DNA from: SIG587 sp045544035
Lineage (GTDB): Bacteria > Bacillota > Clostridia > Oscillospirales > Acutalibacteraceae
NCBI GenBank assembly: GCA_045544035.1
Contig: JAZPYE010000017.1
Span: forward strand, 62,001-126,000
Direction: 5' to 3'
DNA length: 64,000 nt
A program made the translations under genes and the position numbers. Positions 59,561 through 64,000 of this stretch are shown here, in pieces. The stretch's first letter is position 1, and each line of letters begins with the position of its first letter. Below the pieces are notes generated by a model. That model saw only the letters and a program-made list of their open reading frames with translations, made no database searches and was not told where the DNA came from.

Positions 59561-59600
59561 AAAACCTCCCGTTGTGAAAACAACGGGAGGTTTTTTGTGT
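59561..59600. terminator. Bidirectional terminator after prs
   Basis: AAAACCTCCCGTTG (59561-59574) pairs with 59581-59594 around TGAAAA, then TT. The pseudokinase gene on the other strand ends just beyond it. Confidence 0.85.
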
Positions 59601-59614
59601 TTTATAATTTTGCA

Positions 59615-61318
59615 CTATTCAGTGGCTGTGGAGGTCTGGCTTGAATAAATCTCGCCACCGGTGGCTTCCTCGCCTGTGTAGGTGTTAACATATATTATAA
59701 TTTTAGAGTCAACACTGATTTTTGTTTTAATTACGGGCTCGGTGCCGATAACCGAAAGGGCCTTGGCCTTATCATCCCAACGGTCTTTAATTTCAAAGTT
59801 GGTGAATCCTGCCTCGTAAAGGCGAATGACGGCTTCTTGTTCACTCATATTTTTAACATTCGGAATAGCTGCTTTCTCAGCTCCAAGGCTCACGGTAACC
59901 TCAATTTCAATGGTGTCATTAAAGGTAGTTCCTTTTTCAACACTTTGGGAAATGACGGCACCGCGGGGGATGTTGTCATCATATTTTTTGCCTGCGACAA
60001 TGAAGGTATAATTCTCGTATTCCTTACCTTTTTGACTTTTTTCTAAAAGGTCGGAAAAAATCGCACGGGTCAAATCGGGAACGGTTTGATTTTTTTCGTT
60101 GGAATCATAACTTGTCACAAGTTCACCGGATTCATAAACATCGGGAACCGAGTTTTCCGATGTCCCCGTTGAAACACTGCTTGTGCCGAAAAGGTCATCA
60201 CCAAACAGGGTGAAAACAAGAACGAGGGAAACGGCAAGGAAAACGCAGGCGGTGACAACCGATGCAATAACTGCATATTTATTGCCATTGCTCATTTTTT
60301 TCTTTGTCTTTTTACCCGATTTTTTGGTTTTGCCTGCCGCACTTGCGGTGGCAGGAACACCCTGCAGGAATTCCGATTTAAAAATTTCCATATCGGCAGT
60401 TCGGTCAGCACAGTTAACCTGCAACGCATTTGCAAGCGCCATTAAAACACCTTTCGGCAGTTGCTGTGCAATTTTTGCAGGAACCGACATATTATCGGCT
60501 TCAATTCTTGTGGTGGCATCGGGTGGATTTGTGCCGATAAGCACACGGAAAACAGTTGCGGCAATGGCGTAAACATCGGTCTCACCACCAATTTCGCCAA
60601 CACCATTTAAACCATATTGCTCGGGCGCGGCAAAGCCGTGGAACAGTTGTGGTTCAAGAGTGCTGTCACTTTTCCTAAGTTGTTTAATAGAAAGACCGCT
60701 AAGGCGCAACTTACCATCTCTGCAAACAAGGATTGTTTCGGGCGAAATTCCGCCGTGAACAATGCCGGCTGAATGGAGCATTGAAACCGTTGTAAAAAGG
60801 GGCAGGAAAAGGGGGCGCACCTGTTCAAAGGAAAGGGTGCCGCCGTTTCTGAGTAGAAACTCACGAAGGGTTATTGAGGAGGCAGGCGCCTTGCTTACGG
60901 CATAGGCCGTGCCGCCGTGTTCAAAAACAGCAACAACGGGAAGAAGCGCGCCTGTGTCTTCAAGACTTGCAACCTTGCGGTTAAGTTCTATAAACTCTAA
61001 AAGGCCTTCGTTAAAGGGATAAGCGCTTTCCTCCTTGTAAACAACGCTGCCGTCCCTTTTGCGTGAGGCAATGTTAACGGGGAAATACTCACGAATGTAA
61101 ACAATGCAGTTGTGATAGTTATCCCAACCGATATAGGTAATTCCTTCACCGTTTACATCCAGCGCTTTACCGATTAAAAAGCGCTCTTCAATCAATAAGC
61201 CTGCTTTAAGGGTGCCTGTGGGATTTTTCTTTGAAGAATCATAACCGCAAAAGGGGCAAACAGCCTCTCCGCCGTTATCGTTCATACATCCAAGACAAAG
61301 TCTGTCGGTGTTTTGCAT
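59615..61318 (-). CDS. Zinc-ribbon PASTA pseudokinase
   Basis: 567 residues. Order: zinc ribbon (Cys8, Cys11, Cys21, Cys24), a protein-kinase-like domain (about 45-315), a Lys/Ala-rich linker, one membrane segment (about 348-373), then two extracytoplasmic PASTA repeats and a Ser/Thr tail. This copies the PknB/PrkC plan, but the catalytic residues are gone: the VAIK lysine is Arg76, HRD is HGG (188-190), the catalytic-loop Asn is Thr195 and DFG is replaced by GLS. It should therefore sense wall fragments and bind partners, not phosphorylate. Lies 83 bases after the metallophosphoesterase gene. Confidence 0.88.
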   Translation of the reverse strand: MQNTDRLCLGCMNDNGGEAVCPFCGYDSSKKNPTGTLKAGLLIEERFLIGKALDVNGEGITYIGWDNYHNCIVYIREYFPVNIASRKRDGSVVYKEESAYPFNEGLLEFIELNRKVASLEDTGALLPVVAVFEHGGTAYAVSKAPASSITLREFLLRNGGTLSFEQVRPLFLPLFTTVSMLHSAGIVHGGISPETILVCRDGKLRLSGLSIKQLRKSDSTLEPQLFHGFAAPEQYGLNGVGEIGGETDVYAIAATVFRVLIGTNPPDATTRIEADNMSVPAKIAQQLPKGVLMALANALQVNCADRTADMEIFKSEFLQGVPATASAAGKTKKSGKKTKKKMSNGNKYAVIASVVTACVFLAVSLVLVFTLFGDDLFGTSSVSTGTSENSVPDVYESGELVTSYDSNEKNQTVPDLTRAIFSDLLEKSQKGKEYENYTFIVAGKKYDDNIPRGAVISQSVEKGTTFNDTIEIEVTVSLGAEKAAIPNVKNMSEQEAVIRLYEAGFTNFEIKDRWDDKAKALSVIGTEPVIKTKISVDSKIIIYVNTYTGEEATGGEIYSSQTSTATE

Positions 61319-61401
61319 AAAGATGAATTCCTTTCAGCAATAATAATTCTTAATTACCAATAATTAGTATAACACATTTGTCAACAACAAAAATGTAACT
61401 T

Positions 61402-62088
61402 TTATTTTTTAGTCCCTTCAAGTGGGATTATTTTTTTGAACACACAGGTGTGAAGGGGGGTTACAACTCGGTCCTCATGGAGGGAGCCGAAATACCAATG
61501 CTTAAAGGTGCAGTTCCTGCTGATTTCCTCAAAATAACCGTTAAGCTTGTTAACACGTTGAGCATTACCGGTTCTAAAGAGCATTGCACTTTTAACAAGG
61601 GAGGGGGGCTCGTGGGTTAAAATGTAATCAACCTCGCAGTATTCCTCATCAAGTCGCTCGGCACCACGTGCCATTTCCTGAGGAGAGGGGATTTCCTCAC
61701 GCCACCAATAGCCCTGTTCAACACGCATATCCTTATCGGTGCTTTCTCCACCGCCGAAGGTGAAAATTTTAACACCGTCGAAATTGAAAATCTGACCGCG
61801 CATTAAATGAAGTAGGTTTCCCTTAATGCGGTGCACCATTCCACCCTTAAAATAGGTGGTGCGGCATTTATTTATAAGGTCATAGTTATCGTGAGTGCCA
61901 TCTAAAAAGGCAACGGTGAATTTTCTTGTAGCAAGGTAATCAATAATTTTTTGTTCCTCGCTATCTCCATTCCAAAGGTAGCCGAAATCACCGCAAACAA
62001 TAAGAATATCGCCCGCTTTTAATTTGTACCATTCCTTGTCATAAAGGCGTTCAATTGCACCGTGCATATCACCTGTGACATAAATCAT
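61402..62088 (-). CDS. Calcineurin-type metallophosphoesterase
   Basis: 228 residues. Metal-binding motifs GDMHGA near the N-terminus, CGDFGYLW, GTHDN (GNH[DE] position) and LTHEPP. Cytoplasmic; substrate unknown, though relatives split phosphodiesters or dephosphorylate nucleotides and proteins. Divergent from the carboxypeptidase gene and upstream of the pseudokinase on the same strand, so a link to signalling is possible. Confidence 0.85.
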   Translation of the reverse strand: MIYVTGDMHGAIERLYDKEWYKLKAGDILIVCGDFGYLWNGDSEEQKIIDYLATRKFTVAFLDGTHDNYDLINKCRTTYFKGGMVHRIKGNLLHLMRGQIFNFDGVKIFTFGGGESTDKDMRVEQGYWWREEIPSPQEMARGAERLDEEYCEVDYILTHEPPSLVKSAMLFRTGNAQRVNKLNGYFEEISRNCTFKHWYFGSLHEDRVVTPLHTCVFKKIIPLEGTKK

Positions 62089-62138
62089 AAATTATTCACC
62101 CGAAATTTGAATTTTGGCTTTATTTTTGAAAAGAAAAA

Positions 62139-62147
62139 TGTTATGAT
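62139..62147 (+). promoter_or_regulatory. Extended -10 promoter of the carboxypeptidase gene
   Basis: TGTTATGAT (TGn plus TATGAT), 44 bases before the ATG; no convincing -35 at 17 bases. Confidence 0.4.
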
Positions 62148-62190
62148 ATTACTATGGTTAATATTATACTACACTTTTGGAGAGATTTCT

Positions 62191-63519
62191 ATGAGAAAAT
62201 GTATTTTTCCCATAATTTTAATATTTTTTATAATTTTTGGAGTGCTTTTTTCGGTTCCTGTCTCTGCTTATCAGATTTCAGGCTTCGAGGTTAACGCCAA
62301 AGCCGCCGCTCTCATAAGCCTTGATACGGGTGAGGTTATCTATTCTAAAAACACCACCGAAAAGGTTTACCCAGCTTCGCTTATGAAGCTGCTCAGTGCA
62401 GTTTTAATTATTGAGCACTCAAGTGATTTGGATGCTGAAAAAATCACAATGACACAAGCTGCAATGTATGATATTATGGGCACGGGGGCGGCAGTTAACA
62501 ATTTAAAGGTGGGTGAACAGCTCACCGCACGACAGGCGCTTGCCTGCCTGATGATTTCTTCAGGCGGTGACACCGCCATTGCAGTTGCCTATCATTATGG
62601 CGGCAGCATTCAGGGCTATATGGATATGGTCAATGCCAAGGCACAGGAAATTGGAATGAAAAACTCTCATTTCGGTAACCCTGTGGGTCTTCACGATGAG
62701 CAGACCTACACAACCGTTGATGACCTTGTGCTCCTTGCAAAATATGCCCTTAAATATCCTGAGATAACCGAGCTTGCAAAGAAATCCCGTCACACCATTG
62801 AGGCAACCGAGTTCTCAAGTGAGCGCATTTTGTGCACCACCAATTTCCTTGTTGACCCCAACACTGCTTATTATTACGCCTATGCAAATGGTCTTAAAAC
62901 GGGCTTTACCGATGAAGCAGGCCGTTGCCTCATCAGCACCGCGAAATATAACGGCTATTCCTATTTAAGCGTTCTGGTGGGTTGTAAGGAAGTAAACGGT
63001 GTTCGAACCGAATTCACCGAAGCGGCAAACCTTTTTCGCTGGGCTTTTAATAATTTTAAGTATACAACGGTTGTGAACTGTGAAGCCCCAGTGTGCGAAA
63101 TGCCTGTAAGGCTATCAAGAGACACCGATTTTGTTTCTCTTTATGCCAAGGAGCCACTTAACTCCATTTTTCCAAAGGATGCCGACCTTTCAACCGTTAA
63201 GGTGATTGAGCATAAGGTCAGCGAAGAAATTGATGCTCCCGTTAAAAAGGGAACGGTGCTGGGCTATGCGGAGGTTATCTATGCCGAGCAGGTTATCGGT
63301 AGGGTGGAGCTTGTTGCTGGAAACGATGTTGAGGCAAGTTCGGTGCTTGTTTTCGGCGATAAGGTGATGAAATTATTTAAATCACCCTTCTTTATAACGG
63401 TTATTTGCATCATTGTGGTAGCAATTATTGTCTTCATAATTACCTGTCTTTATTTAAACCGAAACCGAACAAAGAAACGCAAGGTGAAATACATTCCTTA
63501 TGATAGGGATAAAAAATAA
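62191..63519 (+). CDS. D-alanyl-D-alanine carboxypeptidase (PBP5/DacF type)
   Basis: 442 residues. Signal peptide (residues 1-26, ending VPVSA), then the S11 peptidase domain with SxxK in PASLMKL, the SGG of SSGGDTAIA (SxN position) and KTG in LKTGFTDEAG. A beta domain follows and, unusually for this family's amphipathic anchor, a clear C-terminal membrane segment (FFITVICIIVVAIIVFI) with a basic tail. Trims the terminal D-Ala of wall peptides. Start at 62191 with GGAGAG upstream. Confidence 0.93.
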   Translation: MRKCIFPIILIFFIIFGVLFSVPVSAYQISGFEVNAKAAALISLDTGEVIYSKNTTEKVYPASLMKLLSAVLIIEHSSDLDAEKITMTQAAMYDIMGTGAAVNNLKVGEQLTARQALACLMISSGGDTAIAVAYHYGGSIQGYMDMVNAKAQEIGMKNSHFGNPVGLHDEQTYTTVDDLVLLAKYALKYPEITELAKKSRHTIEATEFSSERILCTTNFLVDPNTAYYYAYANGLKTGFTDEAGRCLISTAKYNGYSYLSVLVGCKEVNGVRTEFTEAANLFRWAFNNFKYTTVVNCEAPVCEMPVRLSRDTDFVSLYAKEPLNSIFPKDADLSTVKVIEHKVSEEIDAPVKKGTVLGYAEVIYAEQVIGRVELVAGNDVEASSVLVFGDKVMKLFKSPFFITVICIIVVAIIVFIITCLYLNRNRTKKRKVKYIPYDRDKK

Positions 63520-63548
63520 AAATAAGAGGCGCGAGCCTCTTATTTTTT
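63520..63548. terminator. Bidirectional terminator between the carboxypeptidase and glmM
   Basis: AATAAGAGGC pairs with GCCTCTTATT around GCGA, followed by TTTTT; serves both converging genes. Confidence 0.85.
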
Positions 63549-64000
63549 TATTTCTTTAAACCAATTTTATTGTAAATCACATCGGCAACACTTTGTGCAA
63601 CGCTGTTTGCAAGACTTTCATCAAGTGCCTCAACCATAACGCGAATGAGGGGCTCGGTACCCGAAGGGCGAACAACCAAACGGCCTGTGTCACCAAGGGT
63701 TTTGGTAGCGTTATCCATAGCAGCCTTGATATCGGTATCGGTGTAGAAAAGGCGTTTTCCTTCGTTTGTAACCTTAAGGTTAACGATTGTTTGAGGATAT
63801 CTTGTCATAACCGAGGCCAGCTCTGAAAGCTTTTTGCCGCTTCTGGCAAGGAGAGATAAAAGCTGTGCGGCAGTTAACTGTCCATCGCCTGTGGTGGCAA
63901 ATTCACGGAAGATAACGTGACCCGATTGCTCTCCGCCTAAGGAATAATCCTCTAAAAGCATTTCCTCAAGAACATATCGGTCACCAACCTTGGTAGCGAT
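63548..64000 (-). CDS. glmM: Phosphoglucosamine mutase, C-terminal part (cut by window end)
   Basis: 150 codons are present and the frame is open to base 64000, so the N-terminal two thirds lie outside. Segments GGEQSGHVIF (sugar-binding loop) and VVRPSGTEPLIRVMVEA (phosphate-binding domain IV) are those of GlmM, which makes glucosamine 1-phosphate for UDP-GlcNAc. Phosphomannomutases share the fold, but GGEQSGH favours GlmM. Confidence 0.93.
   Translation of the reverse strand: MATKVGDRYVLEEMLLEDYSLGGEQSGHVIFREFATTGDGQLTAAQLLSLLARSGKKLSELASVMTRYPQTIVNLKVTNEGKRLFYTDTDIKAAMDNATKTLGDTGRLVVRPSGTEPLIRVMVEALDESLANSVAQSVADVIYNKIGLKK

Noticed and set aside
1..64000. CRISPR arrays, tRNA or rRNA genes, insertion sequences, prophage or toxin-antitoxin pairs
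   Set aside because: I looked for regular repeats, cloverleaf ends with CCA, transposase or integrase motifs and paired small genes and saw none.

Overview
The window looks like a stretch of chromosome from a low-to-mid GC, Gram-positive anaerobe of the class Clostridia, most likely the Oscillospirales/Ruminococcaceae side. Reasons seen in the sequence: AGGAGG-type ribosome sites with many TTG and GTG starts, a tRNA-Phe-type T-box leader on pheST, an IspH-ribosomal protein S1 fusion, RqcH and IreB, the spore genes spoVAC and spoVAD, the paired GlgC/GlgD system and ThyX. There is no rRNA, tRNA, CRISPR array, insertion sequence or prophage that I could recognise. Almost everything is core chromosome, with a few accessory loci.

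Layout. 1-505: tail of a TrkH potassium transporter. 686-6436: a five-gene operon that resembles dlt/alginate-acetylation systems (acyl carrier protein, MBOAT acyltransferase, two tandem SGNH-like proteins, AMP-forming acyl ligase); this is the most system-like accessory locus. 6447-9588 (minus): tyrA, pncB, a lipoprotein and a structured 3' element. 9617-14325: BaiN-like flavoprotein, cmk, plsC, ispH-rpsA. 14339-16611 (minus): an amino-acid ABC importer whose binding protein is circularly permuted. 16624-21434 (minus): ireB, yhaM-like, DUF1858, trmK, rqcH, pgeF. 21460-25207 (minus): pheST behind a T-box. 25232-26870: spoVAD and gtrA. 26873-29036: an esterase and a MATE pump. 29034-34279: a small protein, then an AraC regulator divergent from a GH38 mannosidase / ROK kinase / SIS isomerase operon. 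34282-36990: spoVAC, an NSS symporter and a NagD-like phosphatase. 37035-45969 (minus): aspS, hisS, mgsA, minD, mrdA, mreD, mreC, mreB. 46136-50038: glgC, glgD, glgA. 50051-52093: uppP, a histidine phosphatase, ruvX. 52124-58317 (minus): a class B PBP, a U32 protein, mltG, a DJ-1 protein, tmk, thyX. 58384-59550: a long prs. 59615-62088 (minus): a PASTA pseudokinase and a metallophosphoesterase. 62191-63519: a D,D-carboxypeptidase. 63548-64000: the end of glmM.

How it works together. Much of the window serves the cell envelope: shape (mreBCD, mrdA), peptidoglycan synthesis and trimming (PBPs, mltG, uppP, carboxypeptidase, glmM), and a putative surface O-acylation pathway. A glycogen operon, translation genes (pheST, hisS-aspS, rqcH, trmK) and nucleotide genes (thyX, tmk, cmk, prs) make up the rest. 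The strongest leads for new biology are the MBOAT/SGNH operon with one SGNH copy that has lost its catalytic Asp, the circularly permuted lipoprotein, and the zinc-ribbon PASTA protein whose kinase domain lacks every catalytic residue.
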